NCBI GenBank assembly: GCA_023436145.1
Contig: JAEZKP010000053.1
Span: 1 to 62,330, forward strand
Source of the DNA: Fibrobacterota bacterium
GTDB taxonomy: Bacteria > Fibrobacterota > Chitinivibrionia > Chitinivibrionales > Chitinispirillaceae
Length of the DNA stretch: 62,330 nt
Reading direction: 5' to 3'
The notes below the pieces were generated by a model. That model had not been told where the DNA came from and did not search any database. It was given only the letters and a program-made list of their open reading frames with translations. This document shows positions 1 through 8,317 of this stretch, piece by piece; the stretch's first letter is position 1; each line of letters begins with the position of its first letter. The position numbers and the translations under genes were made by a program.

Positions 1-28
1 CATGAAGTATACCCGAAGGCCAAATGAA

Positions 29-100
29 GAGCCGTATGTGGGAAAGCTGCTCGTACGGTTCCGTGAGGGTTCGGGCAGGTAACTGCCCGTTCTACTCGAC
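29..100 (+). mobile_element. Group II intron 3' end (domains V and VI)
   Basis: Bases 29-62 begin GAGCCGTATG and end CGTACGGTTCC, the paired arms of the conserved group II intron domain V with its catalytic AGC-type stem. Bases 63-100 form a domain VI-like hairpin (GGGCAG / CTGCCC) and end CTACTCGAC, a common 3' terminus of bacterial group II introns. The intron body and its reverse transcriptase, if present, lie to the left of the window. The split host sequence therefore resumes at about base 101. Confidence 0.85.
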
Positions 101-411
101 AACAGGAGTATGAATAGAGAATTCGAAATACGAAATACGAAATAGGATAGTGACCTCTATCTAATATTTTCTAATTTGGATTTTGAATAATTGGTAATTG
201 GGATTTGTTTAGGATTTGGTGCTTGAGATTTGGAATTTATATGCATGCCCTACTGCTTCACTCCCGGTGCTAATGGGAAAACTTATCCAAATAAATCAGT
301 GAATTACGATAGTTCAACATGTCAGGAATAATTGTACACGATACCTGGTGTATATTTTATAATGGTTTTGAAAATAGTCTGATTAATCTTTTTGCCAGGA
401 TGGGTATTTGA
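101..411. other. Intergenic stretch downstream of the intron
   Basis: No gene is visible. A short tandem repeat of about 7 bp (CGAAATA, three copies at about 124-144) sits in AT-rich DNA rich in GAAAT/GGATTTG-like words. Such sequence looks like decayed low-complexity DNA rather than a promoter. Confidence 0.5.
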
Positions 412-1296
412 ATGAAATACCGTAGTTTTGTGCTGCTATTGTGTGTTTTGTTAAATAATCTTTATGGGGATAACACCGTTTATTCAGATCCGGACTATAT
501 CCGCACTATGATGGAATGGACATCGGAAGCAGTACCAGTGATTAGTATCGGTGATGATATAGGATACCGAAGGTTTTTAATTGGTGGTATGGTTGAAGTC
601 CGCAATGAGAGGAGGTTTAACCAGGAAATATTCCCGAATCACAATTGGCGGGGAATCGGAAAATTCCAGGCATTACTTTTAAAACACCAAAGAAAGGACT
701 GGCAATTTTCAATATACAGCGATCTGCGACATGAAAGTGCACATCCCACGATGGGAATCGTTGAAAATACCGTCAAAGCATGTGAAATGATTTATGACCA
801 TAATTACAGAAGAATGATACTGAATGCATTGAGTGTCGGCAGCAGTATCACCAGATCAAAGGCAAAAGATTTATTTACATTTCAAGGTTATTTTCATTTC
901 TTTTTCCTTTCAAAAAATACTCCTGAACTTACTGGAAGTAAGTTGGGGGAAGGATTTGGAATATCTGCCGGTTCTCAATGGCAGCATACTATCAATAATG
1001 CACCACTTGATTTCTATATTTCATTATACGGCAGACACATATTTAACAGTAAAAAAAGAGCTCAGGGTAAACTGTATTCCGGCGAAGGTTCGGAATTGAT
1101 TGAAACAGTTGTCTTATACCCAGTTATGCATCATGTTAATACTATTTCAATTCAATCTGGTTTGCTTCATCAGTTTGGAAAGAAGGGAAGAAAAGCGGGA
1201 GTGTTTCTGAAATACCTTTATGGTAATCCCTTTGGTTTTATAGATAGCAGGGATAAAAGAAGTATCGCATCGATGGGCTTTGAGTTTTATCATTAA
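412..1296 (+). CDS. Secreted or outer-membrane protein of unknown function
   Basis: This is a 294-residue protein with an N-terminal signal peptide (hydrophobic stretch about residues 5-17, likely cleavage after LYG or LYGD). The remainder alternates hydrophobic and polar residues with many aromatic positions, and it ends in an aromatic-rich strand (GFEFYH), which is compatible with an outer-membrane beta-barrel. An AGGATGG lies upstream of the ATG. I do not recognise the family. It stands alone between the intron end and the glycosidase gene. Confidence 0.65.
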   Translation: MKYRSFVLLLCVLLNNLYGDNTVYSDPDYIRTMMEWTSEAVPVISIGDDIGYRRFLIGGMVEVRNERRFNQEIFPNHNWRGIGKFQALLLKHQRKDWQFSIYSDLRHESAHPTMGIVENTVKACEMIYDHNYRRMILNALSVGSSITRSKAKDLFTFQGYFHFFFLSKNTPELTGSKLGEGFGISAGSQWQHTINNAPLDFYISLYGRHIFNSKKRAQGKLYSGEGSELIETVVLYPVMHHVNTISIQSGLLHQFGKKGRKAGVFLKYLYGNPFGFIDSRDKRSIASMGFEFYH

Positions 1297-1673
1297 GGAA
1301 AGCTTTTGATTTAAACATAATAAAAGCAAACCAGGGCCTGCTACATATCATTTAATTTTTTACATCTTTTTTCTTCATTTTCAGACCGATCGTTGATATT
1401 TTGAAAGAAAATAAAATGTATCATTTTTTTAATAAAATGTCATAACCCTTCCTGAACCCTCCAAAATAGCCATCCAATCTACTTTTTCAGCAGTCAGGTT
1501 TATTTTTTATGCGAAAGAACACTTGACAAAAAAATGTGAAATTCTTTCCATAGAAATGTCTTTCTGTACGAGGTATTCTTTGTAGAGAATATGTGTTTCC
1601 ACAGTATTCGGGTTTCATTTCTGATCTGGATTCTTGTGAAACAAGGGACACAAACTCATATACAGGAGGTTTT
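1297..1673. other. Intergenic region upstream of the GH-A glycosidase
   Basis: This 377-bp stretch has no gene. It contains a good -35-like TTGACA at 1523-1528, but no convincing -10 box at 16-18 bp spacing, so I do not call a promoter. A strong ribosome binding site (AGGAGG, about 1664-1669) precedes the ATG at 1674. That site decides the start of the glycosidase against an upstream in-frame ATG at 1593. Confidence 0.5.
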
Positions 1674-4241
1674 ATGAATAAAAAGACAATTTTATCATTA
1701 GCATGCTATTTATTTCTTGGTGCGAATTGTGGTCTTCAGCTAAAAACAATGTCCGGGGAGAACATTACCGGTGAAAAAAATACAGAGATGGAAAACAATT
1801 GTGCAGAGTACTGGGATGAGTGTGTAGAGATGGTAATGGCACCACCACTAAAGCCACAAGTCACAGAGGATGTATTAATTATTAAAGATAAACTTCCCGA
1901 AAGCGGCTTTGCATATATCTATGGCGGAAAGACAGCATTCAAAATGCAGCCAGGCTCCTCTAAAAAAGATATTCTGGTCTGTTATATGGATGGAAACGAT
2001 TATTCAGGGGTAACTATTGCATTGGGAAAGGATCACAACATTGATCTCTCAGAATATCGACAAAAGGGAACTGCAGGGATTGGATTCTGGGCTAAAGGGG
2101 GCCCTTCGGTGAATTCTGTATATCTGGGGATAATAGATGACGATAGTGATAATAAAAAGGTGCAGTCCAGACTTCGTTTAGGAGATTTCGGTAATCTGGA
2201 TACCGCATGGAGATATTTTATGGTACCTGTCAGGAAATTTTCCTCTCAGGGAAAATATTGGGATGATAATAAAAAAACAGAAGTTACATGCGATGTTAAT
2301 TGGAAAAATATCAATGAAATCAGGTTTTCTATAAATAAGGGAGAAAACAGGGTTAAATCGGGGGAACCTGTAAAACTTTATATAGCTGATATGTCGATAA
2401 TCAGGGAAATTCCAGGATACATCAATGCACAGGATTACTGGAATGCTTTCAAATCAGATTTACCTGACTTGATGCTTAATGATTTTGATACGGAAATAGA
2501 TCATAATTGGGTAACAGCAGGAGATCCTAAGTCCAGTATCAGTTGTAAGATAGTAAAATCCACCCATAAAGAAACCAAGGGAGATGCCCTGGAAATTAAT
2601 TATACACTTATTGATTGGTGCGATGCAGTCTACAATTACCGGGACAATAAAAGGCCAAAAGAGATGAGAGACTGGACAAAGCATTGGGGTATCAAGTTTT
2701 ATGCTTATACTGAACGGGCTTTTCAGCCTTTCAGTGTACAGATTCAGGATGCCTCAGATGAATTGTTTATTGCGTCGGCTGGAGCAGAGCGTGGTTGGTC
2801 AGAAATTATCGTTCCATTTAAAAATTTTGAGAAATTCCCCTATTACCAGCCTCCTGAAGCAAAACAGAACGGAGTGTTTGATCTTGACAGTGTAGTTTCG
2901 ATTGACTTTAAACCTTCTGGCGAAGGGACATCAGGAAAATTTATAATTGAAAACATATGCCTGACAAATGACAGAGAACCCCAAAAGGTGCAGGTTCCGG
3001 AAAACATAACTGTTACAGTCAGTGGAAATTTAAATAAAGTGATAACCAGAAAAGTCAATCCGGGAATCTATGGTATAAATGCCACCTTATGGGATACAGA
3101 TCTTCTTAGTAATCAAACTGTAACAAGGGTAAACGCAGTAAATCATCAGGTCATCCGTTTTCCTGGTGGACTGAGTGCAGATCAGGTTAACTGGAAAGAA
3201 GTGCTTGCCAAAAAGGACCATCAGACCGACATAGATGAGTTTCTGGATTTTTGTGGCAAAACCGGTACTACGCCTATGATCACCATCAATTTTGGCACAG
3301 GAACAGTACAGGAGGCAGCTGAACTGGTCAAATATACAAATATAGAAAAGAAGGCTGATGTAAAATACTGGGAGATAGGAAATGAACTGTATGGAGATTG
3401 GCATCCAAATCACTGTAGTGCAATGGAATATGGAAAGCGGGCGCGTGATTTTGCAAGAGCTATGAAGGCGGTGGATCCATCAATAAAAATTACAGTTGTA
3501 TGGATGCTTGCAGGGGATTGGAACAGAGAGGTTTTTCAATACACAAAAGATATCGTTGATGGGGTGAATGTACACCATTATCCGCAAAGTTCAGGTGAGG
3601 AAAACGATGCAGGTCTTCTTTCCGCTCCACAAACACTGGATTATATAATCCCCTCTATCAGAAAGCAGCTTTCTGATTTCGGTAATCCGGGAAAAAAGTA
3701 TCAGATCTGGTTAACAGAGTGGAATTCAATTGATTTCAAACCCGGACCTCAGACACTAACTTTAGTAAATGGTTTATTTGTTGCCGATTACCTGGGTATG
3801 CTTGCCAAACACAACATCGAGCAAGCCTCTTATTGGAATATTCACAACGATATTTCAGAGCAGGGCGGAGATTATGGATACCTTTCCCGCAGCGGTTCAC
3901 CCGATGGCGATAATGTCACCAGACCTTCATACTGGGCATTTCTTATGGCGAGCAGGTCAATAGGCAGAGGTGCTTTGCATGAGTGTTCGATAAATGATTT
4001 GAATATTACCGGTTATTTATCATCAGATAAAGGAAAACGGTCATTGATGCTGATTAATAAATATCCAAAAACCAGTGCATCTGTAATAATTGATGTTCCT
4101 GATTTTGCCGGAAAAGCAGTTCTGGAGCAATTGTCTGCTAATAATGCGCGTACAGGTCCGCAAAAGAGAGAAATTATTATCAAAAAAGGAATGAAAATTA
4201 ATCTTCCATCACACACAATCACCACAATTGCATTAGAGTGA
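1674..4241 (+). CDS. Secreted clan GH-A glycoside hydrolase (GH51/GH44-like) with N-terminal carbohydrate-binding-like domains
   Basis: The 855-residue protein is predicted to be exported: it has a hydrophobic leader with a Cys near residue 21, though the lipobox is poor. Residues about 60-230 and 260-430 look like two beta-sandwich, CBM11/CIA30-type modules. Residues about 440-760 form a TIM-barrel hydrolase with RFPGG. EIGNELYG places the likely acid/base at E571 and LTEWNS places the likely nucleophile at E682. A small beta domain closes the protein. GH-A arabinofuranosidases (GH51) and endoglucanases/xyloglucanases (GH44) share these motifs, so the substrate, a plant cell-wall glycan, is inferred. 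The start is chosen for its AGGAGG site. A terminator follows. Confidence 0.85.
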   Translation: MNKKTILSLACYLFLGANCGLQLKTMSGENITGEKNTEMENNCAEYWDECVEMVMAPPLKPQVTEDVLIIKDKLPESGFAYIYGGKTAFKMQPGSSKKDILVCYMDGNDYSGVTIALGKDHNIDLSEYRQKGTAGIGFWAKGGPSVNSVYLGIIDDDSDNKKVQSRLRLGDFGNLDTAWRYFMVPVRKFSSQGKYWDDNKKTEVTCDVNWKNINEIRFSINKGENRVKSGEPVKLYIADMSIIREIPGYINAQDYWNAFKSDLPDLMLNDFDTEIDHNWVTAGDPKSSISCKIVKSTHKETKGDALEINYTLIDWCDAVYNYRDNKRPKEMRDWTKHWGIKFYAYTERAFQPFSVQIQDASDELFIASAGAERGWSEIIVPFKNFEKFPYYQPPEAKQNGVFDLDSVVSIDFKPSGEGTSGKFIIENICLTNDREPQKVQVPENITVTVSGNLNKVITRKVNPGIYGINATLWDTDLLSNQTVTRVNAVNHQVIRFPGGLSADQVNWKEVLAKKDHQTDIDEFLDFCGKTGTTPMITINFGTGTVQEAAELVKYTNIEKKADVKYWEIGNELYGDWHPNHCSAMEYGKRARDFARAMKAVDPSIKITVVWMLAGDWNREVFQYTKDIVDGVNVHHYPQSSGEENDAGLLSAPQTLDYIIPSIRKQLSDFGNPGKKYQIWLTEWNSIDFKPGPQTLTLVNGLFVADYLGMLAKHNIEQASYWNIHNDISEQGGDYGYLSRSGSPDGDNVTRPSYWAFLMASRSIGRGALHECSINDLNITGYLSSDKGKRSLMLINKYPKTSASVIIDVPDFAGKAVLEQLSANNARTGPQKREIIIKKGMKINLPSHTITTIALE

Positions 4242-4251
4242 TGCAGTTGTT

Positions 4252-4271
4252 AAGGGGCCGTGAGGCCCCTT
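4252..4271 (+). terminator. Hairpin terminator after the GH-A glycosidase
   Basis: A perfect 8-bp stem (AAGGGGCC / GGCCCCTT) with a GTGA loop lies 11 bp after the stop codon. The T tract behind it is short. It separates the glycosidase from the convergent dapB gene. Confidence 0.75.
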
Positions 4272-4347
4272 TATCATAGTTTAAACAGGAATACAGTCTT
4301 TCAAAGGCAGAGCAGTGCCAGACAAGAGAAACAACAGGTTCGAATCT

Positions 4348-5100
4348 TTACATCAAATTTTCTAAACCATAAACCAAACCCACAAATTGATGGATTTTTT
4401 TTATTGCCAATAAAACCCCGGGTACAAATGATTCACGATCTGTCGAATCATGACGTATTTTCAAGGTGTGTCCATTTTCTCCCAGAAGAATTTCCTGGGA
4501 AGCGATGAAGCCTGGCAATCTGATTGAATGGACCCGGATGTTTCCGATCTTTACCCCCAAAGAACTTGTCTGAAAAACATCTTTACTCTCAATAAATGCC
4601 GAATTGGTTTTGCCCGCAACTGAATTAATATATTCAGCAGAATAGATTGCAGTTCCGGATGGAGCATCAGCTTTCTGGTCATGATGGTATTCAACAATTT
4701 CCACATTCGGCATATATTTCGCAGCTTCAGCAGCAAACTTTATCATCAATACTGCTCCAATACAAAAGTTTGGTGATATCAGAACCGCCAGATTTCTTTT
4801 CCTTGCAAAAGCATCAATTTCTATTCTTTGTTCCTGCGTTAATCCTGTTGTTCCGACAATCGCATGAGCTCCATTCTGCAGAATCTCCAGGCTGTTTTTG
4901 TATGCCACCGAGGGATGGGTGAAATCAACCACAACATCAGCATCAGTTGAGGTTATCATCAAAGATAAATTATCATTCCGTCCGGCTTTACCTACGATTT
5001 GAATTTCGTCGTTAATTTGTAATGCATCAATGATAGTTTTACCCATTCTGCCATTAGAGCCGTTTATTATAACCTTGATTTTTTCTGTTTTTTGTTTCAT
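4348..5100 (-). CDS. dapB: 4-hydroxy-tetrahydrodipicolinate reductase
   Basis: DapB reduces 4-hydroxy-tetrahydrodipicolinate with NAD(P)H in the cytosolic lysine/diaminopimelate pathway. The N-terminal Rossmann motif NGSNGRMG, the substrate loop EYHHDQKADAPSGTA and the C-terminal LPGF..QEI region are all present. The frame is open further upstream, but starting at the ATG at 5100 (MKQKTEK) gives 250 residues, the normal family length, so that start is preferred. The ribosome binding site is weak. The gene is isolated between two glycosidase genes. Confidence 0.93.
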   Translation of the reverse strand: MKQKTEKIKVIINGSNGRMGKTIIDALQINDEIQIVGKAGRNDNLSLMITSTDADVVVDFTHPSVAYKNSLEILQNGAHAIVGTTGLTQEQRIEIDAFARKRNLAVLISPNFCIGAVLMIKFAAEAAKYMPNVEIVEYHHDQKADAPSGTAIYSAEYINSVAGKTNSAFIESKDVFQTSSLGVKIGNIRVHSIRLPGFIASQEILLGENGHTLKIRHDSTDRESFVPGVLLAIKKIHQFVGLVYGLENLM

Positions 5101-5275
5101 GACTGTTAAATTCCAATGTATAAGGAAAAGAGATCCTGATCTGCTTAAAATAAAAAATGGCATGGGGTTTTCAGGTGGTAAAACCAAACAATACCCATAT
5201 TGTACTCATAAGGTGGATTTTTTTAATATATTAAGTAGATAAACCATGTTTAAAATTTAGAAAAGGCAAGTAAAG

Positions 5276-6673
5276 ATGAAGAAGTATTTATTATGTGCTC
5301 TGGTGATTGGTATCGCTGCGGGTTATTTAAACGGTCAAACTGGCCCCAAATATCCCTTTCCACAAAATGTACAATACCCCTTTGGGGAAATGACCAGTGT
5401 CATATCCAATGAGTTTGTGCAAAAATGGTATGATAACTGGAAAAAGAAATACCTCCAGCAATGCAGTAACAGCATCAGACCAGGTGTTGATCCACTTACA
5501 AAGTCTCTGGTGGAAGCTCAGGGTTTCGCCATGGTTGCGGTAGCCTATATGGGGGACAAAGAGACTTTTGATGCTCTTTATAACTATTATAAGTCAAAAC
5601 AAAACAGTGATGCCTGCGGCTTGATGGGCTGGAAGGTTAATGGGTGTGATAATTTTGAAGACAGGGGCGCCGCCACAGATGGGGACATCGATGTCGCCTG
5701 TGCATTAATTGTAGCCAGTTGGCAATGGCCTGATGCAGGATATAAAGAAAAAGCCAGTTCGCTTATCACAACTTTGAAAAAAATGGTACTCGATTGCAGT
5801 GGTAAGCTGGCGGTTTATCCTGGATGTGCCGGTGGACGACAATGGGGAGGCTGTGACGAAACTGATATCTCCTATTATACTCCGGCTTTTTTCAGGTATT
5901 TTGCAAAGGTTACAGGTGATGAGAGCTGGGCAAAACTTGCCGATGATACACATATTATCCGTGATGCTGCAGCAAATAAGACAACCGGTCTGGTTCCTGA
6001 CTGGCAATCTGTAGCTGGCCGTGCCGGGTCGGGTTCCAGAAAAGGATATTTCAGTTTTGATGCCATACGTGCTCCTTATAAACAGACAATGGATTTTCTC
6101 TGGCATGGTAATGAAAAAGCAGGTGCATGGGCAAAAAAACTAACCACCTGGGCTCATGGTTTCGGGGTAAAAAAGATTGTAGATGGATTTCAGCTCGATG
6201 GCTCTACCGCAGGAAGCAACCATAATATGGCTTCGGTGGGAAGCATGGCCGTTGCTGCGATGGCTAACACACCAGAAGTATTGGACGCTTTTGCCAAGGA
6301 GGTGATTACACTTAAAGACGATTACTGGTATAGTGGTTATCTGGGTAATCTCTATCTTCTGGCATTGACCGGTAATATGTGGAACCCTGAAATAATTGCC
6401 AATCAGGATAAGACTCATCAGATCAGAAAAAATGTATCCAATGTGCAAATGAAGATTTCAAAAAAAGCAAACCGTTGCCTGTCTGTATCCGGACTTCCGC
6501 AGAACAGTAAAATTACATTTTCCTCTTTATCCGGTCAGAGAGCTTTTTCTGCATCTAATGTAAATGATAATTCTGTTATACACATCAACTCGTTGCAGGG
6601 TGGCTGCTACATTATGACTCTTTGTGATCAGCAGGGAAGAAAACTGGATGCAAGGATGATTTCAGTGTATTGA
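5276..6673 (+). CDS. Secreted GH8 glycoside hydrolase (endoglucanase-type) with C-terminal sorting-like tail
   Basis: The 465-residue protein has a signal peptide (residues 1-20, cleavage near NGQ). It contains an (alpha/alpha)6-barrel typical of family GH8. SLVEAQGFAM carries the likely general acid E80, and ATDGDIDVA carries the subsite Asp residues (D135/D137). GH8 enzymes cleave beta-1,4-glucans, xylan or chitosan, and which one applies here cannot be read from sequence alone. Residues about 390-465 form a beta-rich tail (LSGQRAF, GGCYIMTLCD) resembling Por-type secretion/sorting domains of Bacteroidota and Fibrobacterota. A comparable tail occurs on the GH26 enzyme at 56.7 kb. Confidence 0.88.
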   Translation: MKKYLLCALVIGIAAGYLNGQTGPKYPFPQNVQYPFGEMTSVISNEFVQKWYDNWKKKYLQQCSNSIRPGVDPLTKSLVEAQGFAMVAVAYMGDKETFDALYNYYKSKQNSDACGLMGWKVNGCDNFEDRGAATDGDIDVACALIVASWQWPDAGYKEKASSLITTLKKMVLDCSGKLAVYPGCAGGRQWGGCDETDISYYTPAFFRYFAKVTGDESWAKLADDTHIIRDAAANKTTGLVPDWQSVAGRAGSGSRKGYFSFDAIRAPYKQTMDFLWHGNEKAGAWAKKLTTWAHGFGVKKIVDGFQLDGSTAGSNHNMASVGSMAVAAMANTPEVLDAFAKEVITLKDDYWYSGYLGNLYLLALTGNMWNPEIIANQDKTHQIRKNVSNVQMKISKKANRCLSVSGLPQNSKITFSSLSGQRAFSASNVNDNSVIHINSLQGGCYIMTLCDQQGRKLDARMISVY

Positions 6674-6694
6674 AATTATAGAACACCTTTTTAA

Positions 6695-6716
6695 CACAGG
6701 GCACAAAGGCCCTGTG
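6695..6716. terminator. Bidirectional hairpin between GH8 and the hsp20 operon
   Basis: An 8-bp stem CACAGGGC / GCCCTGTG with a 6-nt loop lies between two convergent transcription units. It can serve both strands. T tracts are weak on either side. Confidence 0.65.
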
Positions 6717-6736
6717 CTTATGAGGTGTATTTTTCT

Positions 6737-7174
6737 TCACTGTACCTTAATCTCTATCACTTTAGGTTTGGCACTTTCATTCTTGGGTAGTTTCAATTCC
6801 AGAACACCATTTTCCAGCTTTGCCTCGATAGAATCTGTATTTACCTCATCTGGAAGAGAAAAAGATCTTTTGAACTTACCATAACTGCATTCCAGGTGAT
6901 AGTATTTTCCTTTCTGATCTTTCTGGACATCTTTTTTTTCTCCTTCGATGGAAAGAACACCATTTTCAACAGTTACACTGAAATCACTTTTTTCCATTCC
7001 CGGAAGATCAGCTTTCAAGGTGTAACAGGTATCATCTTCCACCAGATCAATTTTAGGCCAGTTTCCACCGGAAATAAGCCTATCGATTGCTTCGTAACCA
7101 GAAACGTTAAGAAACTCATCAAGAAATCCGCTCAAAGTCTTTTGAGGATTTTCATATCTGATCAGTGAATTCAT
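6737..7174 (-). CDS. Small heat-shock protein (Hsp20/alpha-crystallin), third gene of operon
   Basis: A 145-residue ATP-independent holdase. It has the alpha-crystallin beta-sandwich (about residues 37-140) with DLPGMEKSDFSVTVENGVLSI and the closing GVLELKLPK motif, plus a C-terminal IEI-type anchor (VIEIKV). A strong AGGAGGTG precedes the ATG. It is the last of three tandem paralogues read right to left with spacings of about 33 and 49 bp, so it is probably co-transcribed. Confidence 0.95.
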   Translation of the reverse strand: MNSLIRYENPQKTLSGFLDEFLNVSGYEAIDRLISGGNWPKIDLVEDDTCYTLKADLPGMEKSDFSVTVENGVLSIEGEKKDVQKDQKGKYYHLECSYGKFKRSFSLPDEVNTDSIEAKLENGVLELKLPKNESAKPKVIEIKVQ

Positions 7175-7207
7175 AAGACACCTCCTGAATTATGAAATTA
7201 TTTATTT

Positions 7208-7627
7208 TTACTTTATTTCTATGGTTGTAGGTTTTGCTTTTTCTGCTTTTGCAATTGTAATTTCAAGGACTCCGTTTGCCATTTTCGCCTCGATTTTTGA
7301 TGGATCAACTCCCTCCGGTAAAGCAAACGGTCTGGAGAATTTTCCATATTCCCGTTCAAAATGGTAGAATCTGGTATTCTCTTTATTGACTTCTTCCTTT
7401 TTTTCTCCCTCTATTTGCAGTATGCCTTTTTCTACAATGATACTGATCTCTTCTCTTGTCATTCCAGGGAGTTCCACTTTCAGTGAATATGAATCATCGT
7501 TTTCCACGATATCCACCCGTGGCCAGCCCGAGCCGTTCAATTGTCTATTGACACGGCAATTTACTCCAGAAGATAAGAGCTCATTGAGAATTCCAGGAAG
7601 TATGGCGCGGCTAAGTAATGTGTTCAT
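7208..7627 (-). CDS. Small heat-shock protein (Hsp20/alpha-crystallin), second gene of operon
   Basis: This 139-residue paralogue of its neighbours has ELPGMTREEISIIVEKGIL, GVLEITIAK and a C-terminal IEIK anchor. AAAGGAGTGG provides the ribosome binding site. Its N-terminal arm (residues 1-30) differs clearly from those of the other two copies. In this family that arm is the part that sets oligomer and client specificity. Confidence 0.95.
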   Translation of the reverse strand: MNTLLSRAILPGILNELLSSGVNCRVNRQLNGSGWPRVDIVENDDSYSLKVELPGMTREEISIIVEKGILQIEGEKKEEVNKENTRFYHFEREYGKFSRPFALPEGVDPSKIEAKMANGVLEITIAKAEKAKPTTIEIK

Positions 7628-7676
7628 TTTCCACTCCTTTATTATAATGTAAAATTGTTTTTGTTAACTATTTTCT

Positions 7677-8096
7677 TTATACCTTTACTTCGATTTTCCG
7701 GGGTTTAGCCTTTTCTGCTTTGGGAAGAGTAAGTTTTAATACCCCATGCTCCAGCCGGGCTTCCATTTTCCCGGAATCTATGTCCTGAGGGAGCACGAAG
7801 CAACGGCTGAATTTACCTGAATATCTTTCGTAATGACAGAATTTTCCTTTTTCCTGTTTATGATCTGTAATTTTTTCTCCTTCAATGGCCAGGATTCCAT
7901 TTTCGACCTTTATGCTGATATCATCTTTATTTACACCGGGCAAATCAGCTTTTAGATAGTAGGCTGACTCTTTTTCTATAATATCAATTTCAGGCCAGGT
8001 GGATTTCTGGTTAATATCAGAATGGGTGCAGAAGAAACTATCCAGATATTCTGATATGTCGGAACGTGGAACTGCATAACTGATTAATGTACTCAT
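7677..8096 (-). CDS. Small heat-shock protein (Hsp20/alpha-crystallin), first gene of operon
   Basis: A 139-residue protein with DLPGVNKDDISIKVENGIL, GVLKLTLPK and C-terminal IEVKV. It is the promoter-proximal copy: AGGAGGTT lies just before the ATG, and a consensus sigma-54 promoter lies about 50 bp upstream. The three copies probably arose by tandem duplication. Confidence 0.95.
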   Translation of the reverse strand: MSTLISYAVPRSDISEYLDSFFCTHSDINQKSTWPEIDIIEKESAYYLKADLPGVNKDDISIKVENGILAIEGEKITDHKQEKGKFCHYERYSGKFSRCFVLPQDIDSGKMEARLEHGVLKLTLPKAEKAKPRKIEVKV

Positions 8097-8145
8097 AAGA
8101 ACCTCCTGTTATTTTTTTGTCCTGTTTCCTTTTGTGCGCTATTTA

Positions 8146-8161
8146 TGCAAAGGGTATGCCA
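8146..8161 (-). promoter_or_regulatory. Sigma-54 (RpoN) promoter of the hsp20 operon
   Basis: Read on the minus strand the site is TGGCAT-A-CCCT-TTGCA, an exact match to the TGGCAYR-N4-TTGCW consensus with invariant GG and GC correctly spaced. Its -12 end lies about 50 nt upstream of the first Hsp20 start codon, leaving room for a short leader. Sigma-54 promoters need an enhancer-binding activator. I could not identify its upstream binding site. Confidence 0.75.
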
Positions 8162-8317
8162 GAAAAGAAAATCAGGTTTAAAAGAGGAAATCGAAATGGA
8201 ATTGATTTTACATATGTTTTGAAATAGAACAGGTATATGTTTTATGGTGTTTTAGAATGAAACCGGAAAGCAGAAACTGGAGTTGCAGGTTTTATAAGAA
8301 TTATAGTTTATAGCTTT

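Noticed and set aside
1523..1528. TTGACA as a sigma-70 -35 box before the GH-A gene
   Set aside because: No acceptable -10 box at normal spacing.
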